A stretch of DNA of 64,000 nucleotides from Gammaproteobacteria bacterium (GTDB lineage: Bacteria > Pseudomonadota > Gammaproteobacteria > Pseudomonadales > Balneatricaceae), in the NCBI GenBank assembly GCA_030748435.1, contig JASMLZ010000072.1, positions 29,911 to 93,910 of the forward strand, read 5' to 3'. Shown piece by piece: positions 43,607 through 54,381 of this stretch (positions are counted from its first letter, which is position 1; every line of letters starts with the position of its first letter). Both the position numbers and the translations under genes were made by a program. A model generated the notes under the pieces. The model searched no databases and was not told the DNA's origin. It saw only the letters and a list, made by a program, of their open reading frames with translations.

Positions 43607-46372
43607 ATGCCTGAACAAGTTTCTGTGCCCGTGGTGCTGGTTGATGGGTCGTCCTATCTGTTCCGCGCCTACCATGCTTTGCCTCCCCTGACTAATAGCA
43701 AGGGCCTGCCCACGGGGGCAATTAAAGGTGTGATCAATATGCTGCGCAGCCTGCGCAAGGATTACACTAATGCCAATATTATTGTTATTTTTGATGCCAA
43801 AGGCCCCACTTTTAGGCATGAGATATATAGTGAATATAAGGCTCATCGCCCACCTATGCCAGATGATTTGCGGCAGCAAATAGAACCTATTCATGCCATT
43901 ATCAAAGCCATGGGCCTGCCTTTACTAGTGATTCCAGGTGTGGAAGCAGATGATGTCATTGGTACCCTGGCCGAGCAGGCCACCCAGCAGGGTATAGATA
44001 CACTTATTTCAACTGGCGACAAGGATATGGCACAGTTGGTTAGCGATCATGTGAAGTTGGTTAACACCATGACCAATACCTATATGGACCGTGATGGTGT
44101 CGTGGCTAAATTTGGTGTGACAGCCGAGCAGATCGTTGATTATTTGGCTATTACCGGAGACAAGGTAGACAATATTCCCGGGGTTCCCGGGGCCGGGCCA
44201 AAAACGGCAGTCAAGTGGCTTAACGCCTATGGTGATCTGCAAAGTCTAATGACCAATGCCGATGAAATTGGCGGTAAAATAGGAGAAAAGTTACGTGCGG
44301 CCCTGCCTGACCTTCCTCTTTCTCGGCAGTTAACCAGTATTAAACTGGATGTACAGCTGGACTGCGGCTTGCAGGATATAACCTCGCAACCTGTGGACCA
44401 AGCTGCTCTGCTGGGTTGGTATGAAGAACTGGAATTTACCACCTGGGCGCGGGTACTGCAGGCAGAAGGTGTCAGTGGTGCAGCCCCAGCAGCCAAGCCA
44501 GCGCTTACTAACGCAGAGTCAACGACACCAGCACCAGCAAAACCCCTGCCTGTTCAGGTGGCGGTAACAGATTATCAACTGTTGCTGGAAGAGAGTCAGG
44601 TTATGGTGTGGCTGCAACGCTGCCGCGAGGCAGACTGTTTTGCCTTTGATACCGAAACCACCAGTCTTGATTATATGGATGCCCAGTTAGTGGGTGTTTC
44701 CCTATCTATAAAGCCAGGCGAAGCGGTATATATCCCCTGCGCTCATGATTATGTTGGGGCACCAGAGCAGATAGGTCGTTCACGGTTAATTGCCATGCTC
44801 AAGCCATTATTGGAAGACCCTAGGCAGTTAGTGTGTGGACAGAACCTGAAATACGATATGAATGTGTTGGCTAACTATGGCATTCAATGGCAGGCCCGGA
44901 TTAAGGACAGCATGCTGCAGTCCTATGTCTATAATTCTACGGCGAGCCGGCATAATCTGGATGATTTGGCGAATTACTATTTGCAGCATCAGAATCTCAA
45001 GTTTACTGATATTGCCGGCACTGGCGCCAAGCAATTGACTTTTAACCAAATTGATTTACAGCAAGCCGTACCTTATGCTGCAGAAGATGCGGATATAGCT
45101 CTGCGTTTGAGTTTGTACTTTGATGAGTTGTTGGCACAAGAGCCTAATCTGGCCAGAGTGTATAGTGACATTGAAGAGCCCCTGATTCCAGTGTTGGCTA
45201 ATGTTGAGCGCACCGGTGCCAAGGTGGATGCTATGGCGCTGGGTAGGCAAAGTCAGTCCCTTGGTCAGCGTTTACAGGAGTTGGAACGTCATGCTCATGA
45301 TCTGGCGGGGGAAATATTTAATCTTGCCTCCACCAAGCAGCTAGGTGGTATCCTGTATGACAAACTTGGCTTACCGGTGTTAAAGAAAACTCCCAAAGGT
45401 AAGCCATCCACCGCCGAACCAGTATTGCAGGAATTGGCTCAGGATTATGAGTTGCCAAGGCTATTGTTGGAACACCGTAGTTTAGCAAAACTAAAGTCTA
45501 CCTATACGGATAAGCTACCGCTACAGATCAATAAGGCTACAGGCCGCATTCATACCTCATATCATCAGGGCGTTACCGCCACGGGACGTTTATCTTCGAG
45601 TGATCCCAATTTACAGAATATCCCCATCCGCAGTGCTGAAGGCAGGCGTATACGGCAGGCCTTTGTGACGCCAACCGGACACATCATGCTGGCAGCAGAC
45701 TACTCGCAAATTGAACTGCGTATTATGGCTCATCTGTCGGGTGATGAGGGCTTGTTAACTGCTTTTGCCAAAGGTCAGGATGTGCATCAGGCCACCGCCG
45801 CAGAGGTTTTTGAGGTAGCACCTGAGCAGGTCACCAGCGAGCAACGGCGCAGTGCCAAAGCCATTAACTTTGGTTTGATCTATGGTATGTCAGCTTTTGG
45901 TTTGGCAAAACAGCTGGGTATTAGCCGGGGTGAAAGTCAGGCTTATATTGGCCGCTATTTTAGTCGTTATCCCGGCGTGCAAGAGTATATGGACAATACC
46001 CGGGCACAAGCAGCTGAGTTGGGTTATGTGGAAACCATCTTTGGCCGCCGTTTATATCTGCCGGATATTAAAGCGCGCAATGCTATTGCTCGTCAGGCGG
46101 CAGAACGCACCGCCATTAATGCCCCTATGCAGGGCAGCGCTGCTGATATTATCAAGTTGGCCATGATCCGTGTAGACCAGTGGTTGGCGGCGCAACCCTA
46201 TGCTGCCAAGATGATTATGCAAGTGCATGATGAGCTGGTGTTTGAAGTAGCTCAGGCACATTTGCCTGCCTTGCAAACTGGCGTTAAGGACGCCATGGAG
46301 GGGGCAGCACAACTGCGTGTACCCTTGGTGGTCGATATGGGCGTGGGGCTGAACTGGGATGAAGCCCATTGA
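43607..46372 (+). CDS. polA: DNA polymerase I with 5'-3' and 3'-5' exonuclease domains
   Basis: VVLVDGSSYLFRAYHALPPL, FAFDTETTSLDYMDAQLVGVSL, AADYSQIELRIMAHLSGD, MQVHDELVFEV. Confidence 0.97.
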   Translation: MPEQVSVPVVLVDGSSYLFRAYHALPPLTNSKGLPTGAIKGVINMLRSLRKDYTNANIIVIFDAKGPTFRHEIYSEYKAHRPPMPDDLRQQIEPIHAIIKAMGLPLLVIPGVEADDVIGTLAEQATQQGIDTLISTGDKDMAQLVSDHVKLVNTMTNTYMDRDGVVAKFGVTAEQIVDYLAITGDKVDNIPGVPGAGPKTAVKWLNAYGDLQSLMTNADEIGGKIGEKLRAALPDLPLSRQLTSIKLDVQLDCGLQDITSQPVDQAALLGWYEELEFTTWARVLQAEGVSGAAPAAKPALTNAESTTPAPAKPLPVQVAVTDYQLLLEESQVMVWLQRCREADCFAFDTETTSLDYMDAQLVGVSLSIKPGEAVYIPCAHDYVGAPEQIGRSRLIAMLKPLLEDPRQLVCGQNLKYDMNVLANYGIQWQARIKDSMLQSYVYNSTASRHNLDDLANYYLQHQNLKFTDIAGTGAKQLTFNQIDLQQAVPYAAEDADIALRLSLYFDELLAQEPNLARVYSDIEEPLIPVLANVERTGAKVDAMALGRQSQSLGQRLQELERHAHDLAGEIFNLASTKQLGGILYDKLGLPVLKKTPKGKPSTAEPVLQELAQDYELPRLLLEHRSLAKLKSTYTDKLPLQINKATGRIHTSYHQGVTATGRLSSSDPNLQNIPIRSAEGRRIRQAFVTPTGHIMLAADYSQIELRIMAHLSGDEGLLTAFAKGQDVHQATAAEVFEVAPEQVTSEQRRSAKAINFGLIYGMSAFGLAKQLGISRGESQAYIGRYFSRYPGVQEYMDNTRAQAAELGYVETIFGRRLYLPDIKARNAIARQAAERTAINAPMQGSAADIIKLAMIRVDQWLAAQPYAAKMIMQVHDELVFEVAQAHLPALQTGVKDAMEGAAQLRVPLVVDMGVGLNWDEAH

Positions 46373-46500
46373 CAGCACTAAAGCAGCATAAGCATTGTGC
46401 CGGATATATATTTGTTAAATTATTTTTGAACTTTTCCGGCCCAGCGCTCTCAAACTAGTTAACAGCAAGCAGTAACTATTACAGAGAAACCACAAGCAGG

Positions 46501-46537
46501 CCCTGATATATTCCCCTTATATCAGGGCATTTTTTTG
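46501..46537 (+). terminator. Rho-independent terminator downstream of polA
   Basis: CCCTGATATATTCCCCTTATATCAGGGCATTTTTTT. Confidence 0.9.
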
Positions 46538-46724
46538 CCCACTATACACCCCTGCTCCGGCGGCTTGGTTTGCCAAACTACCCCTTTGGCAGATGTTTTG
46601 GTGACGGTTAACATCTGCTATTTTACAAGCAATCAGTCCCAAGCTATGCGAAATTTAAATTGCCTTATAAAAAAAGGGGCTTTAAGGTAGGCCTTTATTC
46701 TTTGTTGCAGGGCCATGGTTTTAT

Positions 46725-48287
46725 ATGTTATCCAATCATCGTCACTATTGGCGTATTCTGCTGTTAGCTTGGCTCCTGCTGTGCTCCGGCACCAGTAGAG
46801 CCAACCAGTTGCATATGGCCTATGATGCTGATCCGGTATCACTGGACCCCTATGAGATTCTGTCTGGCGGCACTTTGCAAATGGCCCATTTGTTGTTTGA
46901 CCCGCTACTACGCTGGAATCTTGACCACCAGTTGGAAAGCCGTTTGGCCACTTCATGGCAACGACTCAGTGATCGTGCCGTACGCTTTAATCTGCGCCCC
47001 GGGGTGCTGTTTCACAGTGGTCGGGAAATGACCGCTCTGGATATTAAATGGACCTTGCAAAGGGCTAAAACCAGCACCGACTTTAAGGCCTTGTTTGCTC
47101 CATTTAACAATGCGCGGGTAGTGGACAAATACACGGTTGATTTGATTACCGAGCGGCCCTACCCTCTGCTATTAAATATGGCAACCTATCTATTTGTTAT
47201 GGACAGTCAGTTCTATAGTGGTTTTGATAGCCGCCAGAAAGCTAAGGATGCCATTGAGAAGCACGGCAATTCTTTTGCCTCCACTCATGTCTCAGGGACC
47301 GGCCCTTTTGTGGTCAGTAAGCGCCAACAAGGCGTTAGTTTGGAACTGCAACGTTATGCCAATTATTGGGACCAGGCTTCCCCCGGCAATGTTGATGCTA
47401 TTCGTCTAACCCCTATTAAAGACAGCAGTACCCGTACGGCGGCCCTGTTGGCTGGCGACCTTGATTTGATTGCTCCGGTGCCACCTATTGATCACTATCG
47501 TATTGCCAAACAGGCTGGGTTAAAACTCTATACTCGCAGTGGTGCCCGACTTATTACCTTGCAGCTTAATCAGCAGAAGCGGCCAGAACTGCGGGATCAG
47601 CGAGTGCGTCAGGCGATTGTGTATGCTATCAATAACAGGGCTATTGTAGGTAAATTAATGCGTGGTTTTGCCACTCCTGCTGGCCAACAGAGTCCGCCGG
47701 GATATGCTGGCCATGTGGCGGAACTGGAACCGCGTTTTGATCTTCAAAAAGCCCGCCGGCTAATGGCCGAGGCAGGTTATGAAAGTGGTTTTGCTGTGAG
47801 TATGATTGCGCCCAATAACCGCTATGTTAATGATGCCAAGATTGCCCGGGCAGTGACTAGTATGCTGGCTAAGATTAATATACAAGTTGACCTGGTAACC
47901 ATGCCCAAAGCTCAATACTGGCAGCAGTTTGACCAGCGCCCCGCTGATATTATGATGCTTGGCTGGCACTCAGATACAGAGGATTCGGCCAATTTTACTG
48001 AATTTCTGGCTATGTGTCGGGATGATGATTCAGGTTTTGGCCGCTACAACGGTGGTGGCTACTGCAACCCCGAGGTAGATCGCCTGATTATGGCTAGTGC
48101 CACGGAAACCAATGCCCAGCGTCGAGCTATGCTGTTGCAGCAAGTGGAACGTATTCTTTATCAGGATGCCGCCTTTGTGCCATTGCACTGGCAGAATCTG
48201 GCTTGGGCTGTGCGCCATGGGGTCAATATTGAAGCGGTTATGACCGACAGTAACGTGCCCTATTTGGGTGATTTGGTGATCCAATGA
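46725..48287 (+). CDS. Peptide/nickel-type ABC transporter substrate-binding protein (SBP_bac_5)
   Basis: YDADPVSLDPYEILSGGTLQMAHLLFDPLLRWN; operon with ABC permeases and ATPases. Confidence 0.9.
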   Translation: MLSNHRHYWRILLLAWLLLCSGTSRANQLHMAYDADPVSLDPYEILSGGTLQMAHLLFDPLLRWNLDHQLESRLATSWQRLSDRAVRFNLRPGVLFHSGREMTALDIKWTLQRAKTSTDFKALFAPFNNARVVDKYTVDLITERPYPLLLNMATYLFVMDSQFYSGFDSRQKAKDAIEKHGNSFASTHVSGTGPFVVSKRQQGVSLELQRYANYWDQASPGNVDAIRLTPIKDSSTRTAALLAGDLDLIAPVPPIDHYRIAKQAGLKLYTRSGARLITLQLNQQKRPELRDQRVRQAIVYAINNRAIVGKLMRGFATPAGQQSPPGYAGHVAELEPRFDLQKARRLMAEAGYESGFAVSMIAPNNRYVNDAKIARAVTSMLAKINIQVDLVTMPKAQYWQQFDQRPADIMMLGWHSDTEDSANFTEFLAMCRDDDSGFGRYNGGGYCNPEVDRLIMASATETNAQRRAMLLQQVERILYQDAAFVPLHWQNLAWAVRHGVNIEAVMTDSNVPYLGDLVIQ

Positions 48288-49204
48288 TCGATGCCATAGT
48301 GTCGCGTGGACTGCAGACTTTGGTTGTGCTGTGGCTTATCAGTCTGGTGAGCTACTGGGTGCAGGTCACGGTAACCCCTCTGGCAGGCCCTGCCACTTAT
48401 GGAGACTATTTGGCTGCTTTAGTGCGCGGAGATTTGGGTGAATCCCTGTTCTATAAGGCTCCGGCTTTGGATATTATCCTAGAGAAATTTCCTGCCACCT
48501 TGGAACTGGTGCTGGGAACTGGTTTGCTGATTGGTTTGGTGGCGGTACCAGCAGGTGTGTTTACTGCTCTGGCACCGCGGCACTGGCTGGCACGGGCTAT
48601 TATGGCGATTAGTCTGCTGGGAATTTCCTTGCCGGTATTTTTGTCAGGAACCCTGCTAGTATATTGGTTTGCTGTGGAATTGAACTGGCTGCCGGTATTT
48701 GGCCGTGGGCCGGTAGTCTGGTTTGGTGGTTGGCCTACGGGCCTGTTCAGCGTGGCGGGCTTGCAGCACCTGCTACTGCCCTGCAGTGCTTTGGCGCTGA
48801 CCTTGCTGCCCTTGTTTATCCGTTTGATCCGGGCTGAAATGCTTATTGTTTTGGCCAGTAAGCATGTCCTTTATGCTCGTGCTATGGGGTTGGCTCCCTG
48901 GCGCATATGGCTGCGTTACGGTTTACGCAATGCCTTGCTGCCTCTGGTAACCATGTCGGGATTGCAGTTTGGTACGCTTATGGCCTATGCCCTGGTGGTA
49001 GAAAACCTGTTTCAGTGGCCGGGCATGGGGTTTCTATTTATGGAGGCCGTAACCCGCTCCGATGGACCGCTGATGGCCGCCTATATTTTGGTTGCAGGAG
49101 GTATTTTTCTATTCACCAATATTATTACAGACTTGATCTACGGCCTTGTTGATCCTCGTCTGGCACCCTGGAACCGGGACAAGGTTAGCCATGAGTCCAT
49201 TTGA
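48284..49204 (+). CDS. Peptide ABC transporter permease (DppB-like)
   Basis: GDLGESLFYKAPALDIILEKFPATLELVLG; IWLRYGLRNALLPLVTMSGLQFGTLMAYALVVENLF. Confidence 0.9.
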   Translation: MIDAIVSRGLQTLVVLWLISLVSYWVQVTVTPLAGPATYGDYLAALVRGDLGESLFYKAPALDIILEKFPATLELVLGTGLLIGLVAVPAGVFTALAPRHWLARAIMAISLLGISLPVFLSGTLLVYWFAVELNWLPVFGRGPVVWFGGWPTGLFSVAGLQHLLLPCSALALTLLPLFIRLIRAEMLIVLASKHVLYARAMGLAPWRIWLRYGLRNALLPLVTMSGLQFGTLMAYALVVENLFQWPGMGFLFMEAVTRSDGPLMAAYILVAGGIFLFTNIITDLIYGLVDPRLAPWNRDKVSHESI

Positions 49205-50141
49205 AGTAAGCAGCCATAAACTTTGGCGGCGCTATCGACGCAGTCAGGTTATGGCCCATCTAAAAGCCCATCGGGCTGCCTTTGTTTGTGCCATTGTACT
49301 TTTGTTGGCCATCATTACGGCGCTGCTGGCACCCTGGTTGGCACCTTATAATCCGGGGGATCTATCGGCTCATGATATTATGGATGCCGAGCTGCCACCC
49401 ATTTGGCAGGCGGGCGGCGATAGCCGCTTCTGGCTGGGCACAGACGGCCTTGGCCGTGATCTGCTGAGCAGTCTGATTTATGGTTTGCGTACATCCCTGG
49501 CGGTCGGTTTCTGTGCCGTACTGCTGCAACTGGTATTGGGAGTGTCTCTGGGTTTGGCAGCCGGCTATTTGGGGGGGTGGACTGACCGTGTGCTTATGCG
49601 TCTGGCTGACTTGCAGCTAGCCTTCTCCAGTTTGATGCTGGCTATTTTGGCTCTGGCCATTGTGCAGGCCGCTATGGGGGCTGCCAGCTACAGTATTTGG
49701 GCACCGTGGATACTGGTGCTGGTGCTGGGGCTAGCGGAATGGCCACAATATGCCCGTACCCTGCGGGCCAGTGTGATGGCTGAAAAGCAAAAGGACTATG
49801 TGGCGGCGGCAGAATTATTGGGGTTTGGCGATTGGCGCATTATGTTACGCCATATTCTGCCTAATACCCTGTCGCCTTTATTGATTATTTCCACCCTGCA
49901 GGTGGCGCATGTGATACTGGCAGAAGCTGCCTTGTCCTTCCTTGGTATCGGTATGCCCTACTACACCCCTTCTTTAGGGGGACAGATGCGTGACGGCTTC
50001 GAATATATGCTTAGTGGCAGTTGGTGGATTGCCCTGCTGCCAGGCTTGACTTTAGTGTTGCTGTTACTGGCCATCAATCTCTTGGGAGACTGGCTTAGAG
50101 ATACACTGGATATTCAACACCAGGATGGGCCATCCCTATGA
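49191..50141 (+). CDS. Peptide ABC transporter permease (DppC-like)
   Basis: FWLGTDGLGRDLLSSLIYGLRTSL; ILPNTLSPLLIISTLQVAHVILAEAALSFLGIG. Confidence 0.9.
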   Translation: MSPFEVSSHKLWRRYRRSQVMAHLKAHRAAFVCAIVLLLAIITALLAPWLAPYNPGDLSAHDIMDAELPPIWQAGGDSRFWLGTDGLGRDLLSSLIYGLRTSLAVGFCAVLLQLVLGVSLGLAAGYLGGWTDRVLMRLADLQLAFSSLMLAILALAIVQAAMGAASYSIWAPWILVLVLGLAEWPQYARTLRASVMAEKQKDYVAAAELLGFGDWRIMLRHILPNTLSPLLIISTLQVAHVILAEAALSFLGIGMPYYTPSLGGQMRDGFEYMLSGSWWIALLPGLTLVLLLLAINLLGDWLRDTLDIQHQDGPSL

Positions 50142-51154
50142 TGCCTTTACTACACATTGATGACCTGTGGGTGGCTTACAATGGTCGTGGCCCCAACCAA
50201 CCAGTGCAGAACATGTTGCATGGTATCAGCTTGTCGATACAAAGGGGCGAACGAGTAGCTATTATTGGTGAAAGCGGGGCTGGTAAATCGCTGCTGACCA
50301 TGGCCATTATCAACTTATTGCAAGAAGGCGCATTTATTCGTCAGGGCAAGATTGAGTTTGAGGATCAGGTTTTAAACCAACTCACGCCCGAGGCCTTAAG
50401 GTTGATCAGGGGGCGGCGTATTGGGATGGTCTTTCAGGATCCAATGACTAATCTGAATCCGCTACTGACCATTGAACAACAACTGGTGCAATGTATCCGT
50501 AGCCACCGCCGTATTAGTTATCAGGATGCTCGTACTATTGCCCTGCACAAATTACGGCTGGTGCATATTCCGGCGCCGGAAAGCCGCCTGCTGCAATACC
50601 CTCATCAACTATCAGCAGGCCAACGCCAGCGCGTTACTATCGCTATGGCCTTGTCTCTGGAGCCAGCGCTGATTATAGCCGATGAACCCACCAGTGCTCT
50701 TGATGTCACTATGCAAGCTGAAATTATGCACCTCTTGAATCATCTATGCCAAAGTAATGGGGTAGCCCTGTTGTTTGTCAGCCATGATCTTGGGTTGGTG
50801 GCCCAGCACACAGATCGCAGCCTGATTATGTATGCTGGCCGTATTGTTGAAGATGGTCCCACTGCCAGCCTTATCAATGATGCCCAGCACCCCTATACTC
50901 AGGGCCTGATCAAGGCCCTGCCCCAGCATAGCCGGCCCGGCAGTCGCTTGTACCAGATTCCTGGCCAGATGCCGTTGCCGCAGCAGGTTGGGCCGGGCTG
51001 TGCTTTTGCGCCGCGCTGCCCCTATACGACAGAGCGTTGTTTGCAGCAGATTCCTGCGCCGCAGGGTCCAGGGGGCCACCAGGCCAGTTGTCATTTGCTG
51101 GCATCTGATGCTGCAGGTGATAGTCATATGGGTCACACTGGAGGTAGCCTATGA
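50138..51154 (+). CDS. Peptide ABC transporter ATP-binding protein (DppD-like)
   Basis: IGESGAGKSLLTMAI, LSAGQRQRVTIAMALSLEPALIIADEPTSALDV. Confidence 0.92.
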   Translation: MMPLLHIDDLWVAYNGRGPNQPVQNMLHGISLSIQRGERVAIIGESGAGKSLLTMAIINLLQEGAFIRQGKIEFEDQVLNQLTPEALRLIRGRRIGMVFQDPMTNLNPLLTIEQQLVQCIRSHRRISYQDARTIALHKLRLVHIPAPESRLLQYPHQLSAGQRQRVTIAMALSLEPALIIADEPTSALDVTMQAEIMHLLNHLCQSNGVALLFVSHDLGLVAQHTDRSLIMYAGRIVEDGPTASLINDAQHPYTQGLIKALPQHSRPGSRLYQIPGQMPLPQQVGPGCAFAPRCPYTTERCLQQIPAPQGPGGHQASCHLLASDAAGDSHMGHTGGSL

Positions 51155-52152
51155 CACAGCCATTGTTGCAACTGGAACAGGTGAGCAAGTCTTTTTATAC
51201 TCGTCCAACCGCACCCTATGAACTGTTTCGCTGGCGCCGGCCTGCCCGGCTGAGCGCTGTTGAGCAACTGGATTTAACGGTTTATAGGGGCGAGACACTG
51301 TGTGTGGTGGGTGAAAGCGGTTGTGGCAAATCTACCATGGCTCGTTTGGTAATGGGTTTGCTGCATCCCGACGAGGGGCAGATCAATTATGCCGGCCAAC
51401 GCATTGATCATTTAAAGCGCCATGACCGGCTAGCCTACCGGCGCCGTATGCAGATGATATTTCAGGACCCTTATACCGCCCTTAACCCAAGACTTACGGT
51501 ACTGCATTGTTTATTGGAACCCTTGCTTTATCACCAACCGCAACTAACTGAACAAGAGGCTCTGGAACAAGTTTTTCAGCAGTTGCTGGCAGTGGGCATT
51601 GACCCGGCTCTGGGGCAGCGCTTCCCCCATCAGCTTTCCAGTGGCCAGCGGCAAAGGCTTAATATTGCCCGTGCGCTTAGTGTCAAGCCAGAATTTATTG
51701 TGGCTGACGAACCCCTGTCGGCCCTTGATGTTTCTATTCAGGCACAGATCCTCAATCTATTGCAGGATACGGCCAATCAGCAGAATTTAACGTTTCTGTT
51801 CTTCACCCATAATCTGGCGGTGGTTGAGCATATAGCGGACCGAGTGGCGGTGATGTATGAAGGGCGCCTGTGCGAGTTAACTAGTAGTCGCAATCTATTC
51901 AAGCACCCCCGCCATCCTTATACTCAGGCTTTGCTGGAGGCTATGCCGCAACTTACCACCAGTCCACAACAGGGAGCTAAATTAATGGGTGATGTGCCTA
52001 GTCGCCTGCAACGCCCGCTGGGCTGCAGTTTGCAGGATCGTTGTCCCTATGCCAATGAGCGCTGCCGCCATCAGGTACCAACGCTGTTCAGCCATACTGA
52101 TGGTGGGCAAACAGCATGCCATGCCTTACAGGAGGGGCGAATAAAGCCATGA
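51151..52152 (+). CDS. Peptide ABC transporter ATP-binding protein (DppF-like)
   Basis: [52 protein letters not shown]. Confidence 0.92.
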   Translation: MTQPLLQLEQVSKSFYTRPTAPYELFRWRRPARLSAVEQLDLTVYRGETLCVVGESGCGKSTMARLVMGLLHPDEGQINYAGQRIDHLKRHDRLAYRRRMQMIFQDPYTALNPRLTVLHCLLEPLLYHQPQLTEQEALEQVFQQLLAVGIDPALGQRFPHQLSSGQRQRLNIARALSVKPEFIVADEPLSALDVSIQAQILNLLQDTANQQNLTFLFFTHNLAVVEHIADRVAVMYEGRLCELTSSRNLFKHPRHPYTQALLEAMPQLTTSPQQGAKLMGDVPSRLQRPLGCSLQDRCPYANERCRHQVPTLFSHTDGGQTACHALQEGRIKP

Positions 52153-53282
52153 CATTATCTATTGATAGCCACTTTGACAGTGGTAATATTAGTCTGCTGG
52201 ATATTACTGGCAATCCGCTGCGCTTGGCGATTGAGCTGGACCATAATTCCCATTTCTACCAATGGTTTTACTTTTCTGTCACGGGCGGCAAGGGACAAAA
52301 TGATCTTAAGCTGTGCCTAGAAAATGCATGCGGGGCAGCTTTTCCAGAGGGTTGGCAGCATTATCAGGTGGTGGCTTCCTATGACCGGCAGCAATGGTTT
52401 CGGGTGACCAGTCATTATCGTGACGGTCAGCTTTATTTTGACCATGCGGCACAATATGATCAGGTTTGGTACGCCTACTTTACCCCCTATAGTTGGGAAC
52501 GCCATCTGGATATATTGGCCCAAGCCCAGCAGAGTCCGTCCTGCAGCTTAGAGTCTTTGGGTCAAACTCTTGATGGACGCCCACTACATATGCTGACCCT
52601 TGGTGAGGCCAGTCCGGAAAAATATAAAGTCTGGCTGACTGCCCGTCAGCACCCGGGTGAAACTATGGCCCAGTGGGCTATGGAAGGATTATTACAACAG
52701 TTGTTAGACCCTCAGGATGCCTGTGCTCGCCGCCTGTTGCAGCAAGCTGTCTTTTACCTGCTGCCCAATATGAATCCTGATGGTAGTGTCAGAGGGCATT
52801 TGCGTACCAATGCTGCTGGCGTAAACCTGAACCGGGAATGGCAGGCCCCCAGCCTGTTATCCAGCCCCGAAGTGGCTCTCACTTTGCAACGAATGCATGC
52901 AACGGGAGTAGATCTGTTTATTGATCTGCATGGCGATGAGGAAATACCCTATGTGTTTCTGGTTACCAATGAAGGCATACCGGGGTATAGCCCTCGTTTA
53001 CAGCAGTTGGAACAACAGTTTAAAGCCCAATTGCTGCGCAGTTGTGCTGACTTTCAGACCACTTATGGCTATCCTCTGGATAAGCCTGGTCAGGCCAATA
53101 TGACCATGGCCAGTTGTGCTGTGGGGCAAGCCTTTGATTGCCTGTCATTAACTCTGGAAATGCCGTTTATCGATAATCATAATCTGCCCGATGCCACCCA
53201 TGGTTGGTCGGCTGAGCGCAGTCGCGCGACGGGCCGGGCCTTGTTGCCCACCATGGCGGCCATCATGCCGGAATTAAGGTAG
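52149..53282 (+). CDS. M14-type cytosolic carboxypeptidase (CCP-like, M14D)
   Basis: CCP N-domain style FDSGNISLLDI...FYQWFYFSVTG, YAYFTPYSWERHLDIL, zinc motif RQHPGETMAQWAMEG, FIDLHGDEEIPYVF. Confidence 0.82.
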   Translation: MTLSIDSHFDSGNISLLDITGNPLRLAIELDHNSHFYQWFYFSVTGGKGQNDLKLCLENACGAAFPEGWQHYQVVASYDRQQWFRVTSHYRDGQLYFDHAAQYDQVWYAYFTPYSWERHLDILAQAQQSPSCSLESLGQTLDGRPLHMLTLGEASPEKYKVWLTARQHPGETMAQWAMEGLLQQLLDPQDACARRLLQQAVFYLLPNMNPDGSVRGHLRTNAAGVNLNREWQAPSLLSSPEVALTLQRMHATGVDLFIDLHGDEEIPYVFLVTNEGIPGYSPRLQQLEQQFKAQLLRSCADFQTTYGYPLDKPGQANMTMASCAVGQAFDCLSLTLEMPFIDNHNLPDATHGWSAERSRATGRALLPTMAAIMPELR

Positions 53283-53290
53283 GAGAACCC

Positions 53291-54229
53291 ATGGAACTGC
53301 GCTGGCTTGATGATTTTTGCGCTCTGGCACGTACCCGGCATTTCTCTCGGGCGGCTGATGAGCGCCATGTTAGCCAGCCAGCCTTTAGCCGCCGCATCAA
53401 AATGCTGGAAGAAGAAGTGGGAGTGACGCTGGTGGATCGCAATAGTATTCCCCTGTGCCTGACCCCCGCTGGTGAGATATTTCTGCACAGCTGTGAAGCT
53501 ATTTCCCAGCGTATGCAAATCACCAAAAAACGCTGCCGTGACCTGCAAGCACAGCAGCAAAACCGCATCAGCTTTGCTACCAGCCAATCCTTGTATGTCA
53601 GCTTCTTCCAGCACTGGAACCAGCATATTAACCAGTCTTCAGGGCTGGATGCCCCTCTGGAGGTTAATCTTAAATCCAGTAACTGGATTGGCACAGAATT
53701 TATTCAGGCTCTGCAGCAGAACACCTGTGATCTGATAATGTGTTACTGGCATACCACTATGCAGGCCTATCAGGACCTATTTGCAACAGACTACGAGTAT
53801 CTGGTACTGGGGCAGGATAGCCTGCAGCCCATGAGTGCCCCCCAGGCTGATCAAACACCGCTATTTGCTTTGCCCGATAGTATGGACCAAAGCAAGGGCA
53901 AAAGCCTGCCTTATATTGCCTACCACCAGTCCACCTTTTTGGCACAAGCGGTAAGCCATTCTCTGCAGCATGCGGCCCCCAGCCCCAGCTTGCTGACAGT
54001 GAATGAAAATATCCATCCGGTCAGTGCCAGAGCCATGATATGTGAAGGTTTTGGTCTTGGCTGGCTGCCGGCAAGACTAGCCCGGGATGAACTTAACAAG
54101 GGTAATCTTTGTTTGGCTGGTAATGCCCAATGGCATATTCCACTGGAAATCCGGTTATACCGCAAACGCAGTAACGACAGTACTGCCCTGCAACAATTAT
54201 GGCAGTATCTGGCTGGCCTAACGCCATAA
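53291..54229 (+). CDS. LysR family transcriptional regulator
   Basis: MELRWLDDFCALARTRHFSRAADERHVSQPAFSRRIKMLEEEVGVTLVDR. Confidence 0.92.
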   Translation: MELRWLDDFCALARTRHFSRAADERHVSQPAFSRRIKMLEEEVGVTLVDRNSIPLCLTPAGEIFLHSCEAISQRMQITKKRCRDLQAQQQNRISFATSQSLYVSFFQHWNQHINQSSGLDAPLEVNLKSSNWIGTEFIQALQQNTCDLIMCYWHTTMQAYQDLFATDYEYLVLGQDSLQPMSAPQADQTPLFALPDSMDQSKGKSLPYIAYHQSTFLAQAVSHSLQHAAPSPSLLTVNENIHPVSARAMICEGFGLGWLPARLARDELNKGNLCLAGNAQWHIPLEIRLYRKRSNDSTALQQLWQYLAGLTP

Positions 54230-54381
54230 CCCTTCACTGCACGCACTGACAGCAATAGATAAGCTTTTACTATGCCAAGTAGGCAAAATAGCAAAGCGGG
54301 ATAAGACTGCTATACTCGTGGCTGAAGTTGACAACCTAGCATCGAACAAGCGCGGTGATTAATACAACCAGCGAGTGGTTT

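Noticed and set aside
46373-46724. Possible Spot 42-like sRNA downstream of polA
   Set aside because: Position is suggestive and a good terminator exists at 46501-46537, but no recognisable Spot 42 sequence; the terminator is adequately explained by polA
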